From NCBI RefSeq assembly GCF_009755275.1, contig NZ_WQLA01000005.1:1-64000 (forward strand): 64,000 bases of DNA. Direction: 5' to 3'. Made by a program: the position numbers and the translations under genes. A model generated the notes under the pieces. That model had not been told where the DNA came from, searched no databases, and saw only the letters and a program-made list of their open reading frames with translations. The DNA comes from Mucilaginibacter aquatilis. GTDB lineage: Bacteria > Bacteroidota > Bacteroidia > Sphingobacteriales > Sphingobacteriaceae. This document shows, one piece after another, positions 47,280 to 55,685 of the stretch; position 1 is the stretch's first letter, and each line of letters starts with the position of its first letter.

Positions 47280-48386
47280 ATGCTGTTCGCCCCAAAAAAG
47301 AAATACTTCAACCTCATAACTGCAGCTACCCTTTGCCTACTCACCGCCTGCAAACTCGTCCCATCATTAGGCCACAACCCCGAGGGCGAGGCGCTTACCC
47401 GGGTGCAGCAGCAGCCCAATTACAAAAACGGGACATTTAAAAACCTGCCCTACCCCGATGATACCGTGCAAACGCGCATTAAGGGCGGCAACATGATGAA
47501 ACTGTTTTTCGGCAAGCCCGATTCGGTGGTTCCACCGCGGCAACTGCCCTGGGTTAAAACCAACCTTAAAACCCTGCCCAGTGCTCAGCCTGTAGTGGTG
47601 TGGTTCGGGCATTCGTCGGTACTAATTAAGCACCAGGGCACCAACATATTAATCGACCCGGTTTTTAGCGGCAACGCCGGTCCCGTGCCCGGTATGGTGA
47701 AAGCCTTTAAGGGTGCCACGCATTACGGGGTTAATGATATGCCGCCTATTGACGTGGTTATCATATCGCACGATCATTACGACCACCTGGACTACCGCAC
47801 GCTCAAAAAACTGCGCAAACAGGTTAAAAAGGTTATCGTGCCGGTGGGCGTGGGTTCGCACCTGCAGTACTGGGGCTATCAACCGTCTCAAATTATAGAA
47901 CTCAACTGGCACCAAAGCCACACCCTGCCCGGCGGCATCAGTATTACGGCCACCCCGGCCAGGCACCGCTCCAACCGTACGCTGGAGGGTAATAAAACCC
48001 TTTGGGCATCGTACGTTATCAAAACCGGCAACTACAAACTCTTTTACAGTGGCGACGGCGGTTACGGCCATCATTTCAAAACCATAGGCACACAATACGG
48101 CCCGTTTGATTTGGCCCTGGTGGAGTGCGGGCAATACAGCCCCAACTGGCCGCACAGCCACATGCACCCCACCCAAACCGCCCGGGCCGCACAAGATTTG
48201 CAAGCCCGCATTATGCAGCCCGTACACTGGGCTAAGTTTGCCGAAAGCTCCCACGTTTGGAACGACCCGGTACGCCAGCTTCTCCCCGCCGCCCAACAGT
48301 TAGGCGTCGAGGTTAGCGTCCCCCGCCTTGGCGAACCATATGTGGTGGGCAGTCCGGCGTTGCATAAAGTTTGGTGGGAGTTGTAA
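47280..48386 (+). CDS. MBL-fold metallo-hydrolase lipoprotein (UlaG/NAPE-PLD type)
   Basis: A 368-aa metallo-beta-lactamase-fold protein. The frame is open from a TTG at 47259, but ATG 47280 is chosen because it starts a good lipoprotein signal (lipobox LTAC, Cys24). The zinc motif HxHxDH is SHDHYDHLDY near residue 165, with later metal ligands in TPARHRSNR, FYSGDGGYG and PVHWAKF. The WFGHSSVLIKHQGTNILIDP segment is typical of the UlaG/NAPE-phospholipase D-like group. The substrate is unknown; an outer-envelope location is likely. Confidence 0.82.
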   Translation: MLFAPKKKYFNLITAATLCLLTACKLVPSLGHNPEGEALTRVQQQPNYKNGTFKNLPYPDDTVQTRIKGGNMMKLFFGKPDSVVPPRQLPWVKTNLKTLPSAQPVVVWFGHSSVLIKHQGTNILIDPVFSGNAGPVPGMVKAFKGATHYGVNDMPPIDVVIISHDHYDHLDYRTLKKLRKQVKKVIVPVGVGSHLQYWGYQPSQIIELNWHQSHTLPGGISITATPARHRSNRTLEGNKTLWASYVIKTGNYKLFYSGDGGYGHHFKTIGTQYGPFDLALVECGQYSPNWPHSHMHPTQTARAAQDLQARIMQPVHWAKFAESSHVWNDPVRQLLPAAQQLGVEVSVPRLGEPYVVGSPALHKVWWEL

Positions 48387-48574
48387 AAATTTTTGAGCGG
48401 CTCAAATCAAAAGGTCAACCGCTTCAAAAAGACTTCTTCGATGCTAAATTTTCAGGCCAACTGATATTTGAGATGGGCCGGTATTAATTTGGGGTAATTT
48501 TGGATTTATCAGGGGTAAATAAAACGGAAATCAGGAGCGGTTTTTCAACGTTTTCAGCATTGCCTTTAAAATCC

Positions 48575-48582
48575 TATTTTTG
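48575..48582 (+). promoter_or_regulatory. TAnnTTTG -7 box of lpxH
   Basis: TATTTTTG ends 9 nt before the chosen lpxH ATG (48592) and overlaps the alternative TTG start (48580), which argues against that start. Confidence 0.45.
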
Positions 48583-48591
48583 AAACCTCTG

Positions 48592-49374
48592 ATGACGGCC
48601 CGTACCAAAATATATTTTGCATCTGATATTCACTTAGGCGCCCTGGGCTATACCAGCAGCCGTGAGCGCGAAGCCCGCATTGTAAACTGGCTCGACAGCA
48701 TTAAGCATGATGCCGCCGAACTGTTCCTGGTAGGTGATGTGTTTGACTTTTGGTTTGAGTACAAAACCGTTGTTCCGCGTGGTTATATACGCTTTTTGGG
48801 CAAACTAGCCGAACTGGTTGATTCGGGCGTTAAGCTCTACCTGTTCAAGGGCAACCACGATATGTGGATGTTTGACTACTTTGTTAAAGAGCTGAATGCC
48901 ACCATAATAAGCAATGAACTGATTATTGAGCGACAGGGCAAACGCCTGTTCATTCATCACGGCGATGGTCTTGGCCCCGGCGATGGCAAGTATAAGCTAC
49001 TTAAAAAGGTGTTTCGCAGCCGTTTGTGCCAATGGCTTTTTGAGCGCTTGCACCCCAATTTGGGCGTTGGTGTGGCCAATTACTGGTCGGGCCATAGCCG
49101 TTTGGCCAACGCTGCCCCGCAAGAGCAAAAACTGTTTGAGAACGAGTGGCTGGTTACTTTTGCGCGTGAGGCACTGCAAACGCAACACTATGATTATATG
49201 GTATTCGGGCACCGCCATGTGCCTATGGTTATGCAGTTAAACGAGCGCAGCCAATACGTCAACTTGGGCGAGTGGATTAATTCCAATTCATACGCAGTTA
49301 TGGCTAACGGCATAGTTGAGCTACGTTATTTTGAGCGAAACGGCAACGCAACCGCCAACGAGGTACAAGATTAG
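48592..49374 (+). CDS. lpxH: UDP-2,3-diacylglucosamine diphosphatase LpxH-type
   Basis: LpxH removes UMP from UDP-2,3-diacylglucosamine in lipid A synthesis. This calcineurin-like phosphoesterase has the full motif set: ASDIHLGALG, GDVFDFW, FKGNHDMW, HHGDGLGPGDGKYK and FGHRHVP, all metal ligands. The frame is open from TTG 48580; ATG 48592 gives MTARTKIYFASDIHLG and 260 aa. It is followed 68 bp downstream by the comM gene. Confidence 0.85.
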   Translation: MTARTKIYFASDIHLGALGYTSSREREARIVNWLDSIKHDAAELFLVGDVFDFWFEYKTVVPRGYIRFLGKLAELVDSGVKLYLFKGNHDMWMFDYFVKELNATIISNELIIERQGKRLFIHHGDGLGPGDGKYKLLKKVFRSRLCQWLFERLHPNLGVGVANYWSGHSRLANAAPQEQKLFENEWLVTFAREALQTQHYDYMVFGHRHVPMVMQLNERSQYVNLGEWINSNSYAVMANGIVELRYFERNGNATANEVQD

Positions 49375-49442
49375 CCCTCCGGGGCGTAGGCAATATTTTA
49401 TTATTTTGATATATTTATTGCCTCATACATAATCTTATTCAC

Positions 49443-50309
49443 TTGTTAGTAAAAACCTTTGGCAGCGCGGTTTACGGTATTGAAGCTACCACCATTACCG
49501 TAGAAGTAAATATTGCTGCCGGTACCAAATATTTTATTGTAGGCCTGCCCGATGTAGCCATTAAAGAGAGCTATTTCCGGATTGAATCGGCCCTGAAGAA
49601 CTGTAACTATAAAATGCCCCGCCAGCAGGTGGTGGTAAATATGGCCCCTGCGGATATTCGTAAAGAAGGTTCGGCGTATGACCTTACCATTGCCACAGGC
49701 ATCCTGGCGGCCAGCGGCCAAATGGTAGCCGATGATCTGGACAAGTACCTCATCATGGGCGAACTATCATTAGACGGCGGCCTGCATCCCATTAAAGGTG
49801 CCCTACCCATTGCCATACAGGCCCGCAAAGAAGGCTTCAAAGGTTTCATTCTACCCAAGCAAAACGCCCGCGAAGCAGCCATAGTGAATGATTTGGAAGT
49901 TTATGGTGTTGAGTCGATAACGGAAGTATTCAACTTTTTTAATGGTGATACCAAGCTCGAAAGAACACTTGTAAACACTCGCGAAGAGTTTTATGACAGC
50001 CTGTGCAACTATGCCAGTGATTTTAGCGAGGTAAAAGGGCAGGAAAACATTAAACGCGCGCTGGAAATTGCAGCAGCAGGCGGACACAATGTCATTTTGA
50101 TAGGTCCGCCGGGTGCGGGTAAAACCATGCTGGCCAAGCGAATGCCTTCTATAATGCCGCCGCTAAGCTTGCACGAATCGCTCGAGACGACTAAAATACA
50201 TTCTGTAGCGGGCAAAATGGCTGCTGCCGATGCGCTGGTTACTACGCGTCCGTTCCGTTCGCCGCACCATACTATTAGTGAGGAGATACTGGCAAACGCG
50301 GGGGTGTAA
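49443..50309 (+). pseudogene. comM: comM/yifB 5' part, interrupted by the integrative element
   Basis: The Mg-chelatase-like AAA+ helicase ComM aids branch migration during natural transformation. This fragment (TTG start) has the N-terminal domain MLVKTFGSAVYGIEATT, the Lon-like fold, and the Walker A motif GPPGAGKT near residue 220. The native sequence continues to RPFRSPHHTIS (codon 279, ending at 50279). The next nine codons (EEILANAGV, stop) come from the inserted element. The missing part resumes at 60106; 279 + 233 residues rebuild a 512-aa protein of normal length. Confidence 0.92.
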
Positions 50310-51957
50310 CAATACTAAAATCTGTACCAATAAGACCCTCTGGCTCATAATTTGAATATCGTTTATTATTAGCCTCGTTTATTTTTTTAGACGATGGGTA
50401 GTAAAATGTCTGACAATCAGTTTCGTTAGTGGGCTCATTTAACGTCACCGACAAATTGATGTTAATATCAATTTTATATAACTCGGTATCTTCATCATAA
50501 TCAATTATTATTCTATCTATTAGTTTGCGAATTAGGCTGTGTTTGAAGTCATAGTCAGCTCGTTCAATAACATTTGTTAGCTGTTCTTGAAAATTTGTAT
50601 AATCATCGTATTGCTGTTTAAAATTTTCAAAGTTTTTTAATAATTCTTGTGAGTGTTTTATTTCCTTTTGAGCAGTCTCAATAACTAAATTAGATTCACG
50701 AAGGTATGTTTCAACTTCATCCATGGTAATTAGCTCCTGCTGAAAAAGTGCAATGGTTTTATCTTTAACACGTTTAGCTTCGTTCATTTTCGACTTCAAA
50801 ACTTCAATTTTTTTTAAGGTATTATCGATTTCAATTGGGTTCTGTATTTTTTCAAGCTCTTTAAGTGCCTGTTCGCTTATTAGATTACTATGGATTACTT
50901 TATCCCAGATTAAATCATCTAAGTAATCAATGTTGATACTTCTTAATCCACAACTTGATTTGGTGATTTTCGATGAACACTGGTAATAATGGTCTTTTTT
51001 ATTTTCTCTGGTTCTCCCGGCAAGATTTCTGCCACAGCGTGCACAGGTGCAAAGCCCCCTTAGCAAATAGCTATGTTTTTTAGAACCTGTCAACCTCCTG
51101 TTTTTTGAAATCTGTTCTTGCGCTTTATCCCAGAGATTTTTACTAACTATGGCCGGAGCTGAAATTAAGTCATCATTATATCTACGTTGACCCATATAAA
51201 TAGGGTTTTTAAGTATGCCTAAGATTGTATTATTAACCCATCTAACATGTTTAGCTTCTTTTACTGTAATTTGTCCTGTAAATTTGTTTTTCACTTCATA
51301 GGTGCCTTTTCTTAGCTTCTTATTGTACATGGTTGGAATTTTCATAGAATTAAGAATATCAGCAATCTTACCTGTACCCAATCCGTTCAAATACATATCA
51401 AAAATTTGCTTAACTATTTTTGATTCTTCTGAGTCAATTACAAGTTCTTTATTATTCCCAGATTTATATCCATAAGCACCCATACCGGCAAAAGATTTCC
51501 CCTCATTGGCACGATTTCTAAGTACGGATTTGACCTTAGCTTTTGTTTTAAAAACGAAGTCTTGGTTAAGTAAGGCTTTAATGCCATTCATTAAGACTTG
51601 ACTATCATCTCGAAAGTCGATGACACCTTCAAGTCCTGTGTGAATTACAACATCCTTCTTTGCACATAAATTCGCTATTCGAGAATTTACAACCGGGTTT
51701 CTTGTTAATCTCGACATGTCCATTGTAAAAATTGCGTCTACATTGCCAGTTTGTATGTCTTCAATTAAGCGTTGAAACATGGGGCGATTTGACGTGTCCT
51801 CGTTTACTGCGGATACACCATGGTCTATATAAGTGATGTAGCTCATTGCTAATTGATTTGCTTTATCAATTCCTTTTTTTATTTGGTCATCAATTGAACC
51901 TGTTGTTTCTTTCTCAACAGATTGGCGCGCATAAATGCCTAATACATTTTTTTTCAT
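50275..51957 (-). CDS. Large serine recombinase (integrase) of the element
   Basis: A 560-aa serine integrase. The catalytic Ser13 is in GIYARQS at the start of the resolvase domain (1-150), with the SRLTRN segment near 93-98. The recombinase domain (about 160-290) has GMGAYGYKS, and a zinc-ribbon follows (CTCARCGR with later QCSSKITKSSCG). A coiled-coil domain fills about 370-460. The gene ends at attL: its stop TAA (50275-50277) is comM DNA. In the excised circle the frame would run on for 31 more codons. It was read from attP as TTA CCC TAT CAA ACA and onward to a TAA. Confidence 0.92.
   Translation of the reverse strand: MKKNVLGIYARQSVEKETTGSIDDQIKKGIDKANQLAMSYITYIDHGVSAVNEDTSNRPMFQRLIEDIQTGNVDAIFTMDMSRLTRNPVVNSRIANLCAKKDVVIHTGLEGVIDFRDDSQVLMNGIKALLNQDFVFKTKAKVKSVLRNRANEGKSFAGMGAYGYKSGNNKELVIDSEESKIVKQIFDMYLNGLGTGKIADILNSMKIPTMYNKKLRKGTYEVKNKFTGQITVKEAKHVRWVNNTILGILKNPIYMGQRRYNDDLISAPAIVSKNLWDKAQEQISKNRRLTGSKKHSYLLRGLCTCARCGRNLAGRTRENKKDHYYQCSSKITKSSCGLRSINIDYLDDLIWDKVIHSNLISEQALKELEKIQNPIEIDNTLKKIEVLKSKMNEAKRVKDKTIALFQQELITMDEVETYLRESNLVIETAQKEIKHSQELLKNFENFKQQYDDYTNFQEQLTNVIERADYDFKHSLIRKLIDRIIIDYDEDTELYKIDININLSVTLNEPTNETDCQTFYYPSSKKINEANNKRYSNYEPEGLIGTDFSIVTPPRLPVSPH
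50277..50297. other. attL junction of the integrative element
   Basis: The comM sequence ending ATTAGT is followed by GA (50280-50281, the likely crossover dinucleotide), then element DNA, with CAAAC at 50293-50297. The same GA occurs at 60106-60107 in attR, before the native TGTGGCC of comM. CAAAC lies exactly 11 bp from the GA. Confidence 0.75.
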
Positions 51958-52041
51958 TTTTTGCTATTTTTATTAGCTAAATTAAGCGCATAATATCAAA
52001 AGTCAAGCGACGAGTTAAACATATATATTCGTATAAATACA

Positions 52042-53247
52042 TTATGATTGGTGGTATCCATTATTCAACTCTTTTACAAAATCTTTGAAATGCAGCCAAT
52101 ATTTTTCCACAGTTTTCTTGCTAATATTAAAGTTCTTATATACGGTAGATTGTGTTATTTTACCGTATGTAGAAAACTGCCAATTTTCGAGTATAGCGTA
52201 CATTTTATGTAAACTATCCTCTGTTCTCTTTTTTGCTAACTCGTCTCTACAAATTTTTAATTTCTCGTCCTTACTTAGCGTAGAGCTTTTCTTAAAAATT
52301 ATTTTACGTTTATTCCAATTTAAAATTGGAGCTAAACTCCCGTTGATTTTGTATTCGAAGACAGAGTTTATAATTCGCGTTAAATGGTCAGCATCAACAG
52401 GATTTGTAAACATAATTTGATTTGCGTTACCGACGATTTTTCTGGCCGTTTGCTTACTTAAATGGGGATTTAGCCAAATTAGATTATTAGTGTATGCGAG
52501 TAAAGTATTATTCCTATTACTGTTTTTCTTATAAATTGGCAACCAACAATTAATGATGTCTAAGCCATTCCAATCTATCAGCATCTCTCCATCAATTTGA
52601 AAATCATCAATGTTGTCAAATCTTATTCTTTCCTTGTCACTAATGTCTACCCCCCGGTCAACTGTATATGCTTTCTTTTCCTTTTTTATTACAATAGAAG
52701 GGGTGGGATTTAAATCTAATATTGAATCAAAGGTATATGATGATTCATTAATGAATATCTCTGGGTCATAGCTTAAAACATTAGCTTGAGTAGCTTTTCT
52801 CGCACCGGGGTCAAAGTATTTTGTTAAACCTAATTGAGCACAAATATTGTTATAAGTTGAAGTGTAATTAACAAGCGTTAACCCATTTACTTTTACAACA
52901 ATACTGTATCCTTTACCTCCAAAGGATTTATAAAGTGAATAGATTTTTGATTTATCTAAAGTACTTACGATTTCATGATTATTATCAACATCAATGTATA
53001 ATAGGCCAGTTGCGGAGGTACAATTGCAGTCCTTTTTACTGTCGTGATAAGTAAAATTGTAAGTAACTGCGGGAACACTTCTTTTAACAAATTCATAAAT
53101 ATTATGACCCTTACTAAATTGTCGGGCAGCATTTATTTCTTCTTTAAAATTAGAATCTTTTACAAGATTAAACCATTCGGTTGCAGTAGTAAAGTTTTGA
53201 ACTTTTGGTGAAAAAATGTTATCATACACATTTAATCTAATAGACAT
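52042..53247 (-). CDS. BT4734/VirE N-terminal-type primase-like protein
   Basis: A 401-aa protein. The core (about residues 60-190) has YHDSKKDCNCTSATGLLYID and DVDNN, FGGKGYSIVVKVNG and VLSYDPEIFINESSYTFD. These fit the BT4734-like (VirE N) domain, an archaeo-eukaryotic primase relative found in Bacteroidota mobile DNA. The last 150 residues may hold a winged-helix unit (TQSTVYKNFNISKKTVEKYW). There is no helicase domain, so it may rely on host replication. It is transcribed towards the recombinase gene, 84 bp away. Confidence 0.65.
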   Translation of the reverse strand: MSIRLNVYDNIFSPKVQNFTTATEWFNLVKDSNFKEEINAARQFSKGHNIYEFVKRSVPAVTYNFTYHDSKKDCNCTSATGLLYIDVDNNHEIVSTLDKSKIYSLYKSFGGKGYSIVVKVNGLTLVNYTSTYNNICAQLGLTKYFDPGARKATQANVLSYDPEIFINESSYTFDSILDLNPTPSIVIKKEKKAYTVDRGVDISDKERIRFDNIDDFQIDGEMLIDWNGLDIINCWLPIYKKNSNRNNTLLAYTNNLIWLNPHLSKQTARKIVGNANQIMFTNPVDADHLTRIINSVFEYKINGSLAPILNWNKRKIIFKKSSTLSKDEKLKICRDELAKKRTEDSLHKMYAILENWQFSTYGKITQSTVYKNFNISKKTVEKYWLHFKDFVKELNNGYHQS

Positions 53248-53320
53248 CGTTTATTAAAATTACCCGGTTCATTGTTTAATCCCCTATCAAGGGTTAGGGA
53301 GCGGATATAGATAAGTAACA

Positions 53321-53452
53321 ATGAAAATTAACTATACCCGTGATACCTTCCTAAACTATTTATTTACCTTTTCGCGCTTTTATGCGTTAGAATTAGTAAT
53401 TATCTTAAAATTAGCTTCGAAAAAGCAAGATGTAAAGGGTATTCTGCCTTAG
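53321..53452 (+). CDS. Candidate 43-aa small protein
   Basis: ATG 53321 to TAG 53450-53452 encodes a 43-residue peptide, basic, with a hydrophobic middle (YALELVIILKLASKK). It lies in the otherwise empty 358-bp gap 53248-53605, divergent from the primase-like gene. It could be a toxin-like or excisionase-like peptide, or chance; nothing beyond the open frame supports it. Confidence 0.25.
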   Translation: MKINYTRDTFLNYLFTFSRFYALELVIILKLASKKQDVKGILP

Positions 53453-53605
53453 TAGATTTTTTATTGAATTATATTTTCAACTCGCTTAAAATATCCTGTT
53501 ATATAAGAAAGAAAGCTTTAATGCCTAATAACTACTGGGGGTAGCCTCAAAAATTTTTCTAATTTTTATTTTAAAAATTTCAAGTATGAGCTATTTATTA
53601 GTGTT

Positions 53606-53821
53606 ATGGAACTAATACTACAAAAGTCAAAAGTCAGAAATTTTTTAGAACGATTATCAACCATTCAAGATACCTATAAAGGTATCTATATCACCGGGGA
53701 GCTGTCTGAGTATATTAAGTTAACGGCTCACGAAGGAAAGCCGCGCTTAAAATTTATCAAGCCGATAAATAACTATGTAAAAGTAGCATGCTATGAAGCA
53801 CTTATTGATACTTTACTATGA
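53606..53821 (+). CDS. Hypothetical 71-aa protein
   Basis: A small soluble protein with one predicted helix at the N-terminus (LILQKSKVRNFLERLSTIQ) and a beta-rich rest. No family recognised. It lies between the primase-like gene and the lipoprotein gene, on the opposite strand to both. Confidence 0.45.
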   Translation: MELILQKSKVRNFLERLSTIQDTYKGIYITGELSEYIKLTAHEGKPRLKFIKPINNYVKVACYEALIDTLL

Positions 53822-54000
53822 CCATAACCTACTTTAAAGGTACTTTAATGCACCTTTAAACGGTTAACAAAACAAATTATTAGATTTTTCTACTGCAAAA
53901 TTGGCTGAAATTAGCATAGATTCACAGCTTTTTACCTAAGAAAAGGCACTAAGAGCAAGTATTTAGCACATTAAGATAATCAAAAATTTCAAAATGCCCG

Positions 54001-54732
54001 TTATGGATTGCCATCACATTGGTAACTAAATTCCAATATAATTGTACCGTTAAGATGCCCCGTCATTGTTAGTAGAATGCAACTATCATTAATATTGTAA
54101 GGCATATAAAGATATTTATGGTCACTTGGGGAGTTGCTTTCAAGGACGGCACCATATTTTTCTGCATACCATGAGTATATTTCCCTACCACTTACGCCCT
54201 CTACAGTATATTTTTTTATTGATTTATTTCTTACAGCTTCAACGGGGTGCGGCAAATCTATAACGTTTCTTAAAATCGGATTGCTCACACTGCCGATTTC
54301 ACTACCGTGATGTACTTGTTTATTACTTTCAATCGAATTGTCCAATGATTGCTCTTTATAGGCAACGGAGCTATTATTACAATCAGTATAGCCTTTCAAT
54401 ATTCCCGGAACCATTACGCCTCCGTCCAACTCAACCGCGTTAAAAATTAGCGTTACGCAATTGATACCCTTTATTTTCACCTTTGGCCTATTCCAAACAC
54501 AAGTTACTGTAGCATTCACCATTTGCCCACTTTGTTGTTGTTTAAGGCTTCCTTCCGTAATGTCGATGTCACTTTCGGTATCCGGCGCGCCCCACGCTTT
54601 TACAATTTCTTGATAAGATTTCAATTCAATATCATCATAGCAGTCTTGCATAGAATCATATTCAGTTTTTACTGAACAAGATGATGTTGATAATAGAAAA
54701 ATTAGTAGAAGTACTGACGATATTAGTTTCAT
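54001..54732 (-). CDS. Element-encoded lipoprotein of unknown function
   Basis: The frame is open from 54768, but ATG at 54732 is chosen: it begins a classic lipoprotein signal (MKLISSVLLLIFLLSTSSC, Cys at 19). That moves a perfect palindrome (54760-54779) outside the coding region. The mature 224-aa part has no domain I recognise; it has several Cys residues and a C-terminal YMPYNINDSCILLTMTGHL stretch. Shared control with the divergent XRE regulator is likely. A surface or periplasmic role is inferred. Confidence 0.65.
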   Translation of the reverse strand: MKLISSVLLLIFLLSTSSCSVKTEYDSMQDCYDDIELKSYQEIVKAWGAPDTESDIDITEGSLKQQQSGQMVNATVTCVWNRPKVKIKGINCVTLIFNAVELDGGVMVPGILKGYTDCNNSSVAYKEQSLDNSIESNKQVHHGSEIGSVSNPILRNVIDLPHPVEAVRNKSIKKYTVEGVSGREIYSWYAEKYGAVLESNSPSDHKYLYMPYNINDSCILLTMTGHLNGTIILEFSYQCDGNP

Positions 54733-54759
54733 TCCGCAAAAGTTATAATACCTGCAATT

Positions 54760-54779
54760 ATATAGCATATATGCTATAT
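54760..54779. promoter_or_regulatory. Perfect 20-bp palindrome, likely XRE operator
   Basis: ATATAGCATATATGCTATAT equals its own reverse complement. It lies 28 bp upstream of the divergent lipoprotein start (54732) and 32 bp upstream of the XRE start (54812). A site like this is where an XRE repressor would control both genes. Confidence 0.6.
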
Positions 54780-54811
54780 TTCAAAATATTAGTATCCGCA
54801 GCTTTGCTTTG

Positions 54812-55042
54812 ATGGCAAAGCGTCATATTGTAGAACCAATAGCAATTGAATTATTAGCTAATAATGTGCGAAAGCATAGAATTAAAGCTAATATTAGTCA
54901 GACTACGCTTGCAAATTTGGTTGGTGTGACATATAGCCAGATTGCTCGAATTGAATTAGCAGAAATCAATACTTCAGTTAGCATGATTTACCTTATTGCT
55001 AAGGCATTAGATATTGAACCAAGTAAGCTATTAGAAATGTGA
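54812..55042 (+). CDS. XRE family helix-turn-helix transcriptional regulator
   Basis: A 76-aa protein made of a single HTH_3 domain. The recognition part is KANISQTTLANLVGVTYSQI followed by ARIE. The frame opens at TTG 54809, but ATG 54812 is the natural start. It lies beside the palindrome and is divergent from the lipoprotein gene, which suits an autoregulated repressor of element genes. Confidence 0.8.
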   Translation: MAKRHIVEPIAIELLANNVRKHRIKANISQTTLANLVGVTYSQIARIELAEINTSVSMIYLIAKALDIEPSKLLEM

Positions 55043-55053
55043 GAACATTTACC

Positions 55054-55599
55054 TCACTCACCAATGGTTATTTTACGATTATAGTTTAATATTAATAATT
55101 TGGCCTCATGTCTGTAAACCTCTCTTGCAATAACCAATTGTTCATTTGTATAATGTGAATGCTCTGGGAGGTTCAGTGCATCAACTAATGAATCGGTAAA
55201 ATTGTTAAGTTCATTTTTTAAAAATCCAGTCCAAATTTTAAGATTTTCAGAGACTCGTATAAAGGCGTTACTATTCACCGAGCGGTTATTAACAAGTTGC
55301 ATCAACCTGTTTTCGAGAATTTGAAGGTGATTTTTCACTAAAACTTGCAAGTCTTCAATGATTATGCTCTTATTTAGTAAATACTTATTATTCTCAATCA
55401 ATTGTTCTGCTAAAGCTCTTTGGTCTAAGATTGCAGTTGAACTTAAACTTGGGTCAATTTCAAGTTCTTCTGCTTCAAAAGTTTTTAATTCTCCGATACT
55501 TAATTCAACATGGACTTTTGAACTATCATCTTCGTTGGGAACAACATACCCTCTTTCACCTGTTGCTTTTACAATGACGTTAGTAAATTCTGGAAACAT
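55054..55599 (-). CDS. Hypothetical 181-aa protein
   Basis: The frame is open from TTG 55614, but ATG 55599 (MFPEFTNVIVKATGERGYVV) is preferred. An N-terminal SH3-like small beta-barrel (about 1-50) is followed by a long, helical, possibly coiled-coil part (about 55-150). No family recognised. It is divergent from the DUF2971 gene, 87 bp away, so the two may share a control region. Confidence 0.5.
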   Translation of the reverse strand: MFPEFTNVIVKATGERGYVVPNEDDSSKVHVELSIGELKTFEAEELEIDPSLSSTAILDQRALAEQLIENNKYLLNKSIIIEDLQVLVKNHLQILENRLMQLVNNRSVNSNAFIRVSENLKIWTGFLKNELNNFTDSLVDALNLPEHSHYTNEQLVIAREVYRHEAKLLILNYNRKITIGE

Positions 55600-55685
55600 G
55601 ACTTTTTTATTCAAATGTAAAACAAAAAGTAAAGTATATATCGGTATTAAATAAACTATTATTTTGTAACGATAAATAAATTTTT

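Noticed and set aside
47649-48296. 215-aa antisense frame over the MBL-fold gene
   Set aside because: It lies fully antisense to a gene with clear zinc motifs; the long frame reflects GC-rich codons.
50277-50278. AG as the alternative crossover dinucleotide
   Set aside because: The flanking GTTTG and CAAAC would be 8 and 14 bp away, not symmetric; GA gives 11 and 11.
53836-53857. AAAGGT/ACCTTT hairpin after the 71-aa gene
   Set aside because: A six-bp stem with a long loop and no T-tract is too weak to call a terminator.
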